Source: Pseudomonas putida (GTDB lineage: Bacteria; Pseudomonadota; Gammaproteobacteria; Pseudomonadales; Pseudomonadaceae). From it: a DNA stretch of 64,000 nucleotides. The notes below the pieces were generated by a model. The model saw nothing but the letters and a program-made list of their open reading frames with translations. It was not told the DNA's origin and ran no database searches. Of the stretch, positions 19,642 through 28,776 are shown one piece after another. The stretch is from assembly GCF_028682175.1 (NCBI RefSeq), contig NZ_JANHKS010000013.1, forward strand, positions 62,001 through 126,000. Reading direction: 5' to 3'. Each line of letters starts with the position of its first letter. The stretch's first letter is position 1. The position numbers and the translations under genes were made by a program.

Positions 19642-20583
19642 GTGTCCAAGATGATGGTCTTTACGGGGAACGCCAACCCCGATCTGGCTCGGCGTGTCGT
19701 ACGTCAGCTGCATATCCCTCTCGGTGACATCTCTGTCGGAAAATTCTCCGACGGCGAGATTACCGCTGAGATCAATGAAAACGTTCGCGGTAAAGACGTC
19801 TTCATTATTCAGCCGACCTGCGCTCCGACCAACGATAACCTGATGGAACTCGTCGTGATGGCTGATGCCTTCCGTCGTTCCTCGGCTACTCGTATCACTG
19901 CTGTTATTCCTTACTTTGGTTATGCCCGCCAGGATCGCCGTCCGCGTTCCGCTCGCGTGGCTATCAGCGCTAAAGTGGTTGCGGACATGCTCACCGTCGT
20001 CGGTATCGACCGTGTGCTGACCGTTGACCTGCACGCTGACCAGATTCAAGGCTTCTTCGATATTCCGGTAGATAACATCTACGGCTCCCCGGTTCTGGTG
20101 GATGACATCGAAGACCAACGCTTCGAAAACCTGATGATCGTGTCCCCGGATATCGGCGGCGTCGTGCGTGCACGTGCTGTTGCCAAATCCCTGGGCGTGG
20201 ATCTCGGGATCATCGACAAGCGCCGTGAGAAGGCCAATCACTCCGAAGTGATGCACATCATCGGTGACGTCGAAGGCCGTACCTGTATTCTCGTCGACGA
20301 CATGGTCGACACCGCCGGCACCCTGTGCCACGCGGCCAAGGCCCTTAAAGAACACGGCGCAGCCAAGGTTTTTGCCTACTGCACCCACCCTGTTCTGTCG
20401 GGTCGCGCGATCGAGAACATCGAAAATTCCGTGCTGGACGAACTGGTGGTGACCAACACCATCCCGTTGTCCGCTGCAGCACAAGCCTGTGACCGTATCC
20501 GCCAGCTGGATATCGCACCGGTAGTCGCTGAAGCGATGCGTCGCATCAGCAACGAAGAATCGATCAGCGCGATGTTCCGCTAA
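19642..20583 (+). CDS. prs: ribose-phosphate pyrophosphokinase
   Basis: 313-aa PRPP synthetase (ribose-5-phosphate + ATP to PRPP + AMP), feeding nucleotide, His and Trp synthesis. The start is GTG at 19642. Motifs: [16 protein letters not shown] near 35-50, [18 protein letters not shown] (about 128-145) and the PRPP-binding [11 protein letters not shown] (about 218-228). Codon use is that of a highly expressed gene. A perfect 13-bp terminator follows at 20621. Confidence 0.98.
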   Translation: MSKMMVFTGNANPDLARRVVRQLHIPLGDISVGKFSDGEITAEINENVRGKDVFIIQPTCAPTNDNLMELVVMADAFRRSSATRITAVIPYFGYARQDRRPRSARVAISAKVVADMLTVVGIDRVLTVDLHADQIQGFFDIPVDNIYGSPVLVDDIEDQRFENLMIVSPDIGGVVRARAVAKSLGVDLGIIDKRREKANHSEVMHIIGDVEGRTCILVDDMVDTAGTLCHAAKALKEHGAAKVFAYCTHPVLSGRAIENIENSVLDELVVTNTIPLSAAAQACDRIRQLDIAPVVAEAMRRISNEESISAMFR

Positions 20584-20620
20584 GGGCCCTGCCCTTTCGA
20601 ATCATCCGTTGACGAAAAGC

Positions 20621-20659
20621 GCCCCGCCCCGACACTCATTGTCGGGGCGGGGCTTTTTT
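20621..20659 (+). terminator. rho-independent terminator after prs
   Basis: A perfect 13-bp stem (GCCCCGCCCCGAC / GTCGGGGCGGGGC) with a 7-nt loop is followed by TTTTTT. It separates prs from rplY, which then has its own start signals. Confidence 0.92.
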
Positions 20660-20723
20660 GCCCATACCGAGTCTGGCGCTGGTCGCAAACGCCAACCGGT
20701 AATGGCTATTTTGGAGATACAAA

Positions 20724-21323
20724 ATGACTGATTTCACTCTGAACGCCCAAGCGCGTACTGACCTGGGGAAAGGTGCGAGCCGCCGCCTGCGTCACGCCGC
20801 CAGCATCCCTGCCGTAGTTTACGGTGGTGACAAAGCCGCTGAATCCCTGACCATCGTGGCCAAGGAAATCGCCAAACTGTTCGAAAACGAAGCGGCCTAC
20901 AGCCACGTTATCGAACTGAACGTTGACGGCAAAAAGCAAAACGTCATCGTCAAGGCCATGCAGCGTCACCCAGCCAAGCAGTTCATCATGCACGCTGACT
21001 TCATCCGTGTTGTCGCTGGCCAGAAACTGACTGCCAAGGTTCCGGTTCACTTCATCAACGAAGAAGCTCCGGTCAAGAAAGGCGGCGAAATCTCGCACGT
21101 AGAAAACGACATCGAAGTTTCCTGCGAAGCCAAAGACCTGCCTGAGTTCATCGAAGTCGACCTGGCCAACGCTGAAATCGGCACCATCATCCACCTGTCG
21201 GACCTCAAAGCTCCGAAAGGCGTTGAATTCGTGGCTCTGGCTCACGGTGACGACAAGGCAGTTGCCAACGTTCACGCTCCACGCGTTGCTCCTGAAGAAG
21301 CTGAAGAAGGCGCTGCCGAGTAA
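20724..21323 (+). CDS. rplY: 50S ribosomal protein L25 (CTC form)
   Basis: 199-aa L25 of the long general-stress/CTC type. The N-terminal 5S rRNA-binding domain ([22 protein letters not shown]) is followed by a beta-rich C-terminal domain ([18 protein letters not shown]) and an acidic tail (EEAEEGAAE). It binds 5S rRNA in the large subunit. The RBS TTTTGGAGAT lies before the ATG. It is followed after 75 bp by pth, as in most Pseudomonas. Confidence 0.97.
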   Translation: MTDFTLNAQARTDLGKGASRRLRHAASIPAVVYGGDKAAESLTIVAKEIAKLFENEAAYSHVIELNVDGKKQNVIVKAMQRHPAKQFIMHADFIRVVAGQKLTAKVPVHFINEEAPVKKGGEISHVENDIEVSCEAKDLPEFIEVDLANAEIGTIIHLSDLKAPKGVEFVALAHGDDKAVANVHAPRVAPEEAEEGAAE

Positions 21324-21398
21324 TCTTTACTCGCACGCCGGTTGACCGGGTGACGGTATTCGCTATCGTCACTCGCAACCCAAGGAAGAGCCCCTGAC

Positions 21399-21983
21399 GT
21401 GACCGCCATCAAACTGATCGTCGGCCTGGGAAACCCCGGCCCCGAATACGAACAGACCCGGCATAACGCAGGGGCTCTTTTCGTTGAACGCATTGCCAGC
21501 GCACAGCGTGTCAATCTGACCGTTGATCGCAAGTATTTCGGTCTTGTGGCTAAATTCAGCCATCAGGGCCAGGACGTTCGTCTGCTGATTCCCACCACCT
21601 ACATGAACCGCAGCGGCCAGGCCGTGGCGGCACTTGCCGGTTTCTTCCGCATCAAGCCTGAAGAAATCCTGGTGGCACACGACGAACTCGACCTGCCTCC
21701 GGGCGTTGCCAAGCTCAAGCTGGGCGGCGGCCATGGCGGGCACAACGGGTTGCGCGACATCATTGCGCAACTGGGTAATCAGAACAATTTCCACCGCCTG
21801 CGGCTTGGCATCGGCCACCCGGGCGTCGCCAGCATGGTTTCAAATTTCGTCCTGGGTCGTGCGCCACGCGCCGAACAGGAAAAACTCGATGCCAGCATCG
21901 ACTTTGCCCTCGGCGTGCTGCCGGATGTATTCGCCGGCGACTTCGCCAAGGCGATGCGCGTCCTGCACAGCCAGAAGGCCTGA
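21399..21983 (+). CDS. pth: peptidyl-tRNA hydrolase
   Basis: 194-aa enzyme that recycles peptidyl-tRNA by ester cleavage. The catalytic His lies in [18 protein letters not shown] (about residues 5-22), the catalytic Asp in HDELDLPPG near 96, and [11 protein letters not shown] near 110 is conserved. The start is GTG at 21399 with GGAAGAG upstream. It precedes ychF by 21 bp, a very conserved pair. Confidence 0.97.
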   Translation: MTAIKLIVGLGNPGPEYEQTRHNAGALFVERIASAQRVNLTVDRKYFGLVAKFSHQGQDVRLLIPTTYMNRSGQAVAALAGFFRIKPEEILVAHDELDLPPGVAKLKLGGGHGGHNGLRDIIAQLGNQNNFHRLRLGIGHPGVASMVSNFVLGRAPRAEQEKLDASIDFALGVLPDVFAGDFAKAMRVLHSQKA

Positions 21984-22004
21984 CATCACTCGAGGGGAAA
22001 CATC

Positions 22005-23105
22005 ATGGGATTCAACTGCGGCATCGTCGGCCTGCCCAACGTCGGCAAGTCCACCCTGTTCAACGCCCTGACCAAATCCGGTATCGCGGCAGAGAACTTT
22101 CCCTTCTGCACCATCGAGCCGAACAGCGGCATCGTGGCCATGCCCGACTCCCGCCTTCAGGCGCTGGCGGACATCGTCAACCCCAAGCGCATCCTGCCGA
22201 CCACGATGGAGTTCGTCGACATCGCAGGCCTGGTAGCCGGTGCGTCCAAAGGTGAAGGCCTGGGCAACAAGTTCCTGGCCAACATCCGCGAAACCGATGC
22301 CATCGCCCACGTGGTTCGCTGCTTCGAAGACGAGAACGTGATTCACGTCTCCAACAGCGTCGACCCGAAACGCGACATCGAGATCATCGATCTGGAACTG
22401 ATCTTCGCCGACCTCGACAGCTGCGAAAAACAGCTGCAGAAAGTTGCCCGTAACGCCAAGGGCGGCGACAAGGACGCAGTGGTCCAGAAAGGCCTGCTGG
22501 AAAAACTCATCGCCCACTTCACCGAAGGCAAGCCGGCGCGCAGCCTGATGAAGAACATGGGTGTCGATGAGAAAGCCGTGATCAAGGGCTTCCACCTGCT
22601 GACCACCAAGCCGGTGATGTACATCGCCAACGTCGCCGAAGACGGCTTTGAGAACAACCCGCACCTGGACGTGGTCCGCGCCATCGCCGAAGAAGAAGGC
22701 GCAATGCTGGTGCCGGTCTGCAACAAGATCGAAGCAGAAATCGCCGAACTCGAAGACGGTGAAGAGAAAGACATGTTCCTCGAAGCCCTGGGCCTCGAAG
22801 AGCCAGGCCTGAACCGCGTGATCCGTGCCGGTTACGAGATGCTGCACCTGCAGACCTACTTCACCGCAGGCGTCGAAGAAGTCCGCGCCTGGACCGTCCG
22901 CGTCGGCGCCACCGCACCACAGGCTGCTGGCGTGATCCACACCGACTTCGAAAAAGGCTTTATCCGCGCCGAATGCGTCGCCTACAACGACTTCATCCAG
23001 TACAAGGGCGAAGCCGGTGCCAAGGAAGCAGGCAAATGGCGCCTGGAAGGCAAGGACTACATCGTCAAGGACGGTGACGTGCTGCACTTCCGTTTCAACG
23101 TCTGA
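22005..23105 (+). CDS. ychF: redox-regulated ATPase YchF (Obg-family)
   Basis: 366-aa P-loop protein of the Obg/HAS family that prefers ATP and binds ribosomes. Walker A is [14 protein letters not shown] (about 7-20). The switch region [17 protein letters not shown] follows, the base motif is the YchF-type NKIEAE instead of NKxD, and a C-terminal TGS domain ends the protein. RBS AGGGGAAACATC. A strong hairpin terminator follows at 23142. Confidence 0.97.
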   Translation: MGFNCGIVGLPNVGKSTLFNALTKSGIAAENFPFCTIEPNSGIVAMPDSRLQALADIVNPKRILPTTMEFVDIAGLVAGASKGEGLGNKFLANIRETDAIAHVVRCFEDENVIHVSNSVDPKRDIEIIDLELIFADLDSCEKQLQKVARNAKGGDKDAVVQKGLLEKLIAHFTEGKPARSLMKNMGVDEKAVIKGFHLLTTKPVMYIANVAEDGFENNPHLDVVRAIAEEEGAMLVPVCNKIEAEIAELEDGEEKDMFLEALGLEEPGLNRVIRAGYEMLHLQTYFTAGVEEVRAWTVRVGATAPQAAGVIHTDFEKGFIRAECVAYNDFIQYKGEAGAKEAGKWRLEGKDYIVKDGDVLHFRFNV

Positions 23106-23140
23106 CGTACTTCGTGGGATTCCACGGCGCGTGAAAGATC

Positions 23141-23175
23141 TCCCCCGTTATCGCCAAGCGATACGGGGGTTTTGC
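23141..23175 (+). terminator. rho-independent terminator after ychF
   Basis: CCCCCGTTATCGC and GCGATACGGGGG form a 12-bp stem with one bulged T, a CAA loop and a following TTTTGCGTTTT. Confidence 0.8.
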
Positions 23176-23472
23176 GTTTTAGAGGCTCTGATATCGGGTG
23201 ACAGAAAGTCAGCATAACGATGCTGTTACGACCAATGGGATCGGCAGCTTTGAGAGATGAACATAAAAAAACCTTGATCCCATTCCACTGATAGTGGAAG
23301 ATATTTTTGCGCATATGCGTAAACCAAAGGGTGGTTACAGGGATCTTCGGATCGCACCCCGTTACTGGGACACCAGTTCGCCGAGCGCGACGTGAGAACG
23401 ACCTGCCCCGTTGATGCATGCATCAACGGCTGAGAATCCCTCCTTGAGAGGGATTCGCCGTTTCTGGGCCAT
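23176..23472. other. gene-free stretch with two perfect inverted repeats
   Basis: No convincing coding frame. It contains a perfect 22-bp palindrome at 23408-23429 (arms CCGTTGATGCA) and, 4 bp on, a 9-bp perfect hairpin GAATCCCTC/GAGGGATTC at 23434-23456 with a 5-nt loop. Neither has a T-tract in the minus direction, where the neighbouring gene would need a terminator. The stretch is more AT-rich than its surroundings. Possible sRNA, recombination site or decayed element; undetermined. Confidence 0.45.
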
Positions 23473-24048
23473 TCATTTCCTCTTGGGATAGCGATTCCGA
23501 ACCTCTTTGGGGAATTGGCCGTTCGGTTTCTTAAGAGCGTCGACTGCGATCTTGAAGATGCTGAAGCCTTTTCTTCTGATCGGTACCCCAGGCGAACCTT
23601 CACCTGACCTCGCAAAAAATGCGCTGGTGACATGGATCCGCAAAACCCGGTTTTCTCGAAAAACAGCCATGCAGATCTTGAATGGTTCTACCTCACCGCT
23701 CGCGTTATTCATGACATCCATGGTGAAAAAGCTTTCGCCCTGGGTCAGGTAGACAGTCGCGCCGGCCAATTTTTCGAGCGCGCTGCGCAGTTGTCGGGAG
23801 GTTTCATAGCGCTCAATGCAAACCAGGCGGCTCTCACGCCCATCAGCGTATTTCAGTGGAATGTTCTGTTCCGTGTCATCTTTGGTGAAGCAATGCAGCC
23901 CGTAAGTGACGACGAAGCGGATCGGATCCTTCCCCGCTTCTTTGCGTAGCAGGACTTCGTGACAGTCCAAGTGACCAAGATCATACGACGTTCCAGCATG
24001 TTCAAACGACTCCCAATGCTGGATAGCGTCAACGTGAAATTTCGCCAA
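23473..24048 (-). CDS. hypothetical protein
   Basis: 191-aa protein without a motif I recognise. It is moderately basic at the C-terminus (KKPNGQFPKEVRNRYPKRK), with no signal peptide or membrane segment, and predicted as mixed alpha/beta. The start is TTG at 24048 (reading MAKFHVDAIQHWESF), supported by GAGGA seven bases upstream. Base composition and codon use are less GC-rich than flanking core genes and no operon partner exists, so it looks like an acquired accessory gene at the ychF end. It might also be phage-derived; I cannot assign a role. Confidence 0.65.
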   Translation of the reverse strand: MAKFHVDAIQHWESFEHAGTSYDLGHLDCHEVLLRKEAGKDPIRFVVTYGLHCFTKDDTEQNIPLKYADGRESRLVCIERYETSRQLRSALEKLAGATVYLTQGESFFTMDVMNNASGEVEPFKICMAVFRENRVLRIHVTSAFFARSGEGSPGVPIRRKGFSIFKIAVDALKKPNGQFPKEVRNRYPKRK

Positions 24049-24246
24049 GCTCAGTCCTCGAGCGCATTGTAATCATCTGATTTTACACGGCTCTGGTGGG
24101 TCGTCGGCTGACGCAAATGTAACTGGGCGGTTGGTGCATGATCTTCTCACCGCAGACCTGAAGATGACGCAGATATTGCCTGACAGGCTGTTGGCCAAGT
24201 CCCCAAAGGTATTGATAAGGCGAGAAACAAGATTCCGGCGCTGCAA

Positions 24247-24282
24247 AAAAGCCCCGATATCGCGAGATGTCGGGGCTTCTTC
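24247..24282 (-). terminator. terminator of the betaine-binding protein gene
   Basis: Minus-strand hairpin GCCCCGACATCTCGCGATATCGGGGC shape (arms at about 24250-24258 and 24269-24277) followed by TTTTTT on the minus strand. The plus strand also shows a weaker T-run, so it may work in both directions. Confidence 0.75.
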
Positions 24283-24299
24283 GTTACCGCAGATAATCG

Positions 24300-25175
24300 T
24301 TATTGCGCGCTGGCAAACATCGCCTGGTAACGCGCCTTGTTGGCGGCGTAGTAATCGGCCACGACCTTGTCTGCGCTGCTTTCACGCGCGGCCAGCATCA
24401 GCTTTTCCAGATCTTCCTTTGGAATCTTGAAGTTGGCGAAGAAGTGAGCGACGTCGGCGTGTTCGGCGGAGAAGCCTTTGCGGGCGATGGCGTGGATCTG
24501 CTCGGTGCCGCCCAGTGCGCCTTTAGGGTCAGCCAGGTAACGCAGCGGATATTTGGAGAACATCCAGTGCGGGCTCCAGGCGTTGACCAGCGACCACTTG
24601 CCGCGTTTGAGGTTGCGGTCCAGTTCGCTGAGCATGCCCGCTTCGCTTGAGGCGACCATCTTGTAGCCATTGAGCTTGTAGTCGTCGATCGCCTTGAGGG
24701 TGACCTTGTACTGGCCGTTGCCCACCTCGGAAGTAAGGATCTGTCCGCTGAACTTCTCGCGGATGCCGGGCTTGTTCAGGTCCTCGATACTGGCGACTTC
24801 GCTTTCCGGCACGATGTCCGGCACCGCCATGCCGATGCGGCCTTCATACAACACGCCCAGATCTTCCAGACGATCCTTGTATTTGTCGTAGAACGGCTTG
24901 TGGGTGTAGGGCAGCCAGACCATCGGAATCAGGTCGATGCTGCCGTTGGCCAGTGCCTGAAACTGGATACCGATGTCGGCTTGCACCAGTTTGACGGGCT
25001 GCTGCAGATGATCCTGCAGAGCGGCCGAGGCCAGTTTCACTGCGATTTCGGTGTCCGACCAGTTGACCCAGCCAATCTTCACAGGCTCGGCCGCCTGGGA
25101 AAACATCGACACTGTCGCCAGGGCCATGCCGGCAAGCCAGCGGCTTGTCTTGGTCTTGAACGCGCAATTATTCAT
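24300..25175 (-). CDS. glycine-betaine/quaternary-amine ABC transporter substrate-binding protein
   Basis: 291-aa periplasmic binding protein of the OpuAC/ProX family. The signal peptide ends near FSQA-AEPVKIGWVNW. Conserved tryptophan-bearing segments (WVNWSD near 37, MVWLPYTHKP near 85, NAWSPHWMFSKYP near 200) supply the aromatic cage used for trimethylammonium groups. No permease or ATPase gene is adjacent; orphan proteins of this type in Pseudomonas (CaiX, BetX) share the CbcWV core. It is divergent from the DgcA-like demethylase, which suggests that its ligand is that pathway's substrate. Confidence 0.88.
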   Translation of the reverse strand: MNNCAFKTKTSRWLAGMALATVSMFSQAAEPVKIGWVNWSDTEIAVKLASAALQDHLQQPVKLVQADIGIQFQALANGSIDLIPMVWLPYTHKPFYDKYKDRLEDLGVLYEGRIGMAVPDIVPESEVASIEDLNKPGIREKFSGQILTSEVGNGQYKVTLKAIDDYKLNGYKMVASSEAGMLSELDRNLKRGKWSLVNAWSPHWMFSKYPLRYLADPKGALGGTEQIHAIARKGFSAEHADVAHFFANFKIPKEDLEKLMLAARESSADKVVADYYAANKARYQAMFASAQ

Positions 25176-25401
25176 CTAGGGCTTCTCCTTTGGTTCTTCT
25201 ATGTGTGGTGGAGCTGGCAGTGAAAAAGGCAGGCATTCGGCCTATCAAAGCAAAATGCCACACCGCGTTCAAACGACTAAAACGCTGCGTCGAATGAATC
25301 CAGGTAATGAGTGAGCTACGTATCGGTCTCCTTCGTCTTCAGGACGCTGTATCGCCTGTTCTGAACGGATCTTAGCCATGGTTTTCGGGGCTAGCAAGCA
25401 A

Positions 25402-25442
25402 AATGTACACCTGTGTTTTAGAGATTGACACCTGTGAACATT
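25402..25442 (+). promoter_or_regulatory. two operator-like repeats upstream of the demethylase gene
   Basis: AATGTACACCTGTG at 25402-25415 and ACACCTGTGAACATT at about 25428-25442 repeat the two halves of the perfect palindrome at 29508-29527. The CACCTG cores (25408 and 25429) lie 21 bp apart, two helical turns. A TTGACA-like hexamer (25425-25430) is embedded in the second copy. This suggests that the TetR regulator of the cluster also controls the demethylase. Confidence 0.65.
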
Positions 25443-25497
25443 CGATCCTAATGTTATGCCAGACCGAGCCTGATGTTCCTCCAAGAGAGCACCGATA

Positions 25498-27534
25498 ATG
25501 TCCACCGATCCGCTTCTGCAGCCCTACCAGATCAAGCACCTGACCCTGCGCAATCGCATCATCACCACCTCCCACGAACCGGCGTATCCGGTGGACGGCA
25601 TGCCCAAGGACCTTTATCGCGCCTACCACGTGGAGCGCGCCAAGGCCGGTGTGGCGCTGACCATGACCGCAGGTTCGGCCGCGGTGTCGCGGGACAGTCC
25701 GCCGGTGTTCAACAACGTGCTGGCGTACAAGGATGAGGTGGTGAAGTGGATGAAGGACCTGACCGACGAGTGCCACGAACACGGCGCGGCGGTGATGATC
25801 CAGTTGACCCACCTGGGCCGTCGCACGCGCTGGGACAAGGCCGACTGGTTGCCGGTCGTCTCGCCTTCGCACCGTCGCGAAGCCTCGCACCGCTCGTTCC
25901 CGAAGAAGCTGGAAGACTGGGACATCGACCGCATCATCAAGGACTATGTCGATGCCGCGGAACGCATGAAGGCCGCAGGCCTGGATGGCCTGGAGCTGCA
26001 GGCGTACGGGCATCTGATGGATCAGTTCTGGTCGCCGTTGACCAACGATCTGGACGGCCCGTACGGCGGCTCGCTGGAAAACCGCATGCGCTTCACCTTC
26101 GATATCCTGAGCGGCATTCGCAAGCGTTGCGGCGAGGATTTCCTGCTGGGCGTGCGCTACACCGGCGATGAGGACCTGGCGGGTGGCTTCAACGCTGAAG
26201 AAGGCATGAAGATTTCCCACATGCTCAAGGACAGCGGCCTGGTCGATTTCCTCAACGTGGTGCGCGGGCACATCGACACCGACGCAGGCCTGACCGACGT
26301 GATTCCGATTCAGGGCATGCGTAACGCCGCGCACCTGGATTTCGCCGGAGAGATTCGCGCATCCACCGGCTTCCCGACCTTCCATGCAGCGAAGATTCCG
26401 GACGTGGCCACCGCGCGCCACGCCATCGCCTCGGGCAAGGTCGACATGATCGGCATGACCCGCGCGCACATGACCGATCCGCACATCGTGCGCAAGATCA
26501 TCGAGAAGCGCGAAGAAGACATCCGCCCCTGTGTCGGCGCCAACTACTGCCTGGACCGCATCTATCAGGGCGGTGCGGCGTATTGCATCCACAACCCGTC
26601 CACCGGGCGTGAAACCACCATGCCCCATGACATCCCCAAGGCCGCGAAAACGCGCAAGGTGGTGGTGATCGGCACAGGTCCCGCCGGGCTTGAGGCGGCG
26701 CGGGTGGCAGGCGAACGCGGGCATCAGGTGACGGTATTCGAAGCGGCGGATCAGCCAGGCGGACAGATTCGCCTGACGGCGCTGTCGGAACGTCGCCGGG
26801 AGATGATCAGCATCATCGACTGGCGCATGACCCAGTGCGAACGCCTGGGGGTCAAATTCAATTTCAATACCTGGGCCGAGGCCGACACCGTGCTGGCCGA
26901 AGAGCCGGACGTGGTAATCGTCGCCACCGGCGGCCTGCCTGACACTGAAGTGCTGAGCAGCGGCAACGAGCTGGTGGTGTCGGCCTGGGACGTGATTTCC
27001 GGCGACGTGAAGCCCGGCAAGAACGTGCTGATTTTCGATGATGCGGGCGATCATGCCGCGCTGCAGGCTGCGGAATTGATCGCCAAAAGCGGCGCGACGC
27101 TGGAAGTCATTACCCCGGACCGCTCGTTCTCGCCGGAAGTGATGGCGATGAACCTGGTGCCGTACATGCGGGCGCTGCAGGACCTGGACGTGACCTTCAC
27201 CGTGACCTACCGGGTTGACCGGGTGGAGCGCCAGGACGGCAAACTGATTGCGCATCTGGGCAGTGATTATGGGCCGGTGAACAAGCATCGGGTCGTTGAT
27301 CAGGTGATCGTCAACCACGGCACCCTGCCGCTGGACGATCTGTATTTCGACCTGCGCCCTCACTCGCTCAACGATGGGGCCGTGGAGCAGCACGACCTGA
27401 TCGCCGGCAACGCGCAAAACATCGTGACCAACCCCGATGGGCGCTTCCAGCTCTTCCGCATCGGCGACGCCGTCGCGGCACGTAACACCCACGCCGCGAT
27501 CTACGACGCACTGCGGTTGGTGAAGGATCTCTGA
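25498..27534 (+). CDS. DgcA/StcD-type N-methyl demethylase (NADH:flavin oxidoreductase family)
   Basis: 678-aa flavoprotein of the trimethylamine/dimethylamine dehydrogenase type. An N-terminal Old-Yellow-Enzyme TIM barrel (QPYQIKHLTLRNRI; THLGRRTRWD) is followed by a 4Fe-4S motif (CVGANYC near 342 and C-I-H-N after it) and a C-terminal FAD/NAD domain (VVVIGTGPAGLEAARVAG near 386). It ends RNTHAAIYDALRLVKDL, like DgcA. DgcA demethylates dimethylglycine and StcD demethylates N-methylproline. The canonical dgcB/etf partners are absent here, so the substrate is more likely another N-methyl amine from the Rieske reaction encoded nearby. Start ATG 25498 with GAGAG upstream. Confidence 0.85.
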   Translation: MSTDPLLQPYQIKHLTLRNRIITTSHEPAYPVDGMPKDLYRAYHVERAKAGVALTMTAGSAAVSRDSPPVFNNVLAYKDEVVKWMKDLTDECHEHGAAVMIQLTHLGRRTRWDKADWLPVVSPSHRREASHRSFPKKLEDWDIDRIIKDYVDAAERMKAAGLDGLELQAYGHLMDQFWSPLTNDLDGPYGGSLENRMRFTFDILSGIRKRCGEDFLLGVRYTGDEDLAGGFNAEEGMKISHMLKDSGLVDFLNVVRGHIDTDAGLTDVIPIQGMRNAAHLDFAGEIRASTGFPTFHAAKIPDVATARHAIASGKVDMIGMTRAHMTDPHIVRKIIEKREEDIRPCVGANYCLDRIYQGGAAYCIHNPSTGRETTMPHDIPKAAKTRKVVVIGTGPAGLEAARVAGERGHQVTVFEAADQPGGQIRLTALSERRREMISIIDWRMTQCERLGVKFNFNTWAEADTVLAEEPDVVIVATGGLPDTEVLSSGNELVVSAWDVISGDVKPGKNVLIFDDAGDHAALQAAELIAKSGATLEVITPDRSFSPEVMAMNLVPYMRALQDLDVTFTVTYRVDRVERQDGKLIAHLGSDYGPVNKHRVVDQVIVNHGTLPLDDLYFDLRPHSLNDGAVEQHDLIAGNAQNIVTNPDGRFQLFRIGDAVAARNTHAAIYDALRLVKDL

Positions 27535-27560
27535 AAACGTCACCCGCCCTGCCGACGCTG

Positions 27561-27978
27561 CCCCGTAGCAGCACGGCTTGCCGGCGTTGCACCCGTAGCA
27601 GTCCGGCTTGCCGGCGTTCTGGTGCGCAGCGCCAGTAAAATCAACGCTGCGGTGGTGGCAGACAAACCGCGTACTCAGGGTTTACTGCCGCTTCGCGCCA
27701 GCCCGCCGGCAAGCCGTGCTGCTACGCCCTTCGGGCAGAAGCGTGACCGTGTGCTCCCAAAGAGATTGCCCATACAACCATGCCCCGTAGCAGTCCGGCT
27801 TGCCAGCCTTGCACCCGTAGCAGCACGGCTTGCCGGCGGGCTGGTGCGCAGCGCCAGTAAAATCAGACGCCGCGGTGTTGTGAGGTAAACCGCGTACTCA
27901 GGGTTTACTGCCGCTTCGCGCCAGCCCGCCGGCAAGCCGCGCTGCTACGCCCTTCGGGCAGAAGCGTGACCGTGTACA
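27561..27978. repeat. tandemly duplicated REP unit (about 222 bp, two copies)
   Basis: CCCCGTAGCAG at 27561 recurs at 27783. Each 222-bp unit holds two direct REPs, a shared CTGGTGCGCAGCGCCAGTAA segment, the unique stretch CGCGTACTCAGGGTTTACTG, an inverted REP and GGGCAGAAGCGTGACCGTG. The two copies differ by point changes and small indels (for example CAACGCTGCGGTGG versus CAGACGCCGCGGTG), so the duplication is not recent. It fills most of the 462-bp gap between the demethylase and the ProC-like gene. Confidence 0.9.
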
Positions 27979-27996
27979 CCCCAGAACTCTGTGGGG

Positions 27997-28776
27997 CTAC
28001 ATTCCTTTTCGGGCAAGCGTGGCGCCGGCCTGGATCGCGCTGCCTATCAGGCCTTCGAACCCGTCATCGGTGAGCGCCTGCAACCCGGCTGCGGTTACCC
28101 CGCGATACGCCATCAGGGCTTCGATCAACTGCTCTGCGGAACGCTCGGCCAGCAACGGTGCGCTGCCGACCACCACACCCAAGGCTGCGCGACGGGCGAT
28201 TGATTCGGGTATGCCTTGAGCCATTGCACCCTGGGTCAACGCCTGCGCCAGCAAGGCCGGGTACGCAGGCCCAGTGCCCGACAGCGCGCTCAGGTAATCG
28301 ATATGATCTTCCAACGGCACTTCGGCCGCATCGCCCACGCTTTCGAACAACCGCTGCACGAACATCTTGTCGGCCACCGACAGCTCACCGTCCTCGAACC
28401 AAGGCGTGAAAGACCGTCGAATCTCCACCGCCGCATTGGGCATCGCGCGCACGACAACGCTGGCACCGGTTGCCGCCTTGATGCGCGACGCAGGGACGCC
28501 AGCCATCAGCGAAATCACGCACTTGCCCGCCGCGTCCAGCTTCAAACCGTCGAACTGCTCGGGCCGGACCGAGAGCATGATCATCGAGCTCATCTGAACC
28601 AGCTCGCAATTGTCGGTGGTGATGCGCACCCCACGCCCGGCCAGCTCACCCTCGCCGGAACGGTTAGACAGCACCAGGTGATCCGCCGACAACAGCCCGC
28701 TCGCCAGCGCAGCCTTGGCAATCCCGTCGCCCAACCAGCCGGTGCCGCCGATGATGCCCAGCGTTTGGTCACTCAC
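27997..28776 (-). CDS. pyrroline-5-carboxylate reductase family protein (ProC-like)
   Basis: 259-aa NADPH-dependent reductase of the P5CR family: Rossmann motif IIGGTGWLGDGI (about 8-19), AMPNAAV near 112 and the C-terminal dimerisation/active-site segment LSGTGPAYPALLAQALTQGA near 165-184. It is probably not the biosynthetic ProC, since the motif details differ (GGTGWLG instead of GGGNMA) and it sits in a catabolic cluster beside TetR. It may act on a cyclic imine such as pyrroline or piperideine carboxylate formed from a betaine, which is inference. GTG start at 28776 overlaps the TetR gene by 8 bp. Confidence 0.82.
   Translation of the reverse strand: MSDQTLGIIGGTGWLGDGIAKAALASGLLSADHLVLSNRSGEGELAGRGVRITTDNCELVQMSSMIMLSVRPEQFDGLKLDAAGKCVISLMAGVPASRIKAATGASVVVRAMPNAAVEIRRSFTPWFEDGELSVADKMFVQRLFESVGDAAEVPLEDHIDYLSALSGTGPAYPALLAQALTQGAMAQGIPESIARRAALGVVVGSAPLLAERSAEQLIEALMAYRGVTAAGLQALTDDGFEGLIGSAIQAGATLARKGM

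Noticed and set aside
23226..23633. 135-aa minus-strand frame in the ychF gap
   Set aside because: No RBS, strange composition, overlaps the 3' end of the 191-aa gene in another frame, and spans two hairpins.
25372..27543. 723-codon minus-strand frame opposite the demethylase gene
   Set aside because: Antisense shadow of a well-recognised flavoprotein; composition rich in H, R, V, Q as expected from reversed codons.
27561..27978. Repeated GTAGCAGCACGG units as a CRISPR array
   Set aside because: Spacers are not of uniform length, the repeats are palindromic REPs in both orientations, and no cas gene is present.
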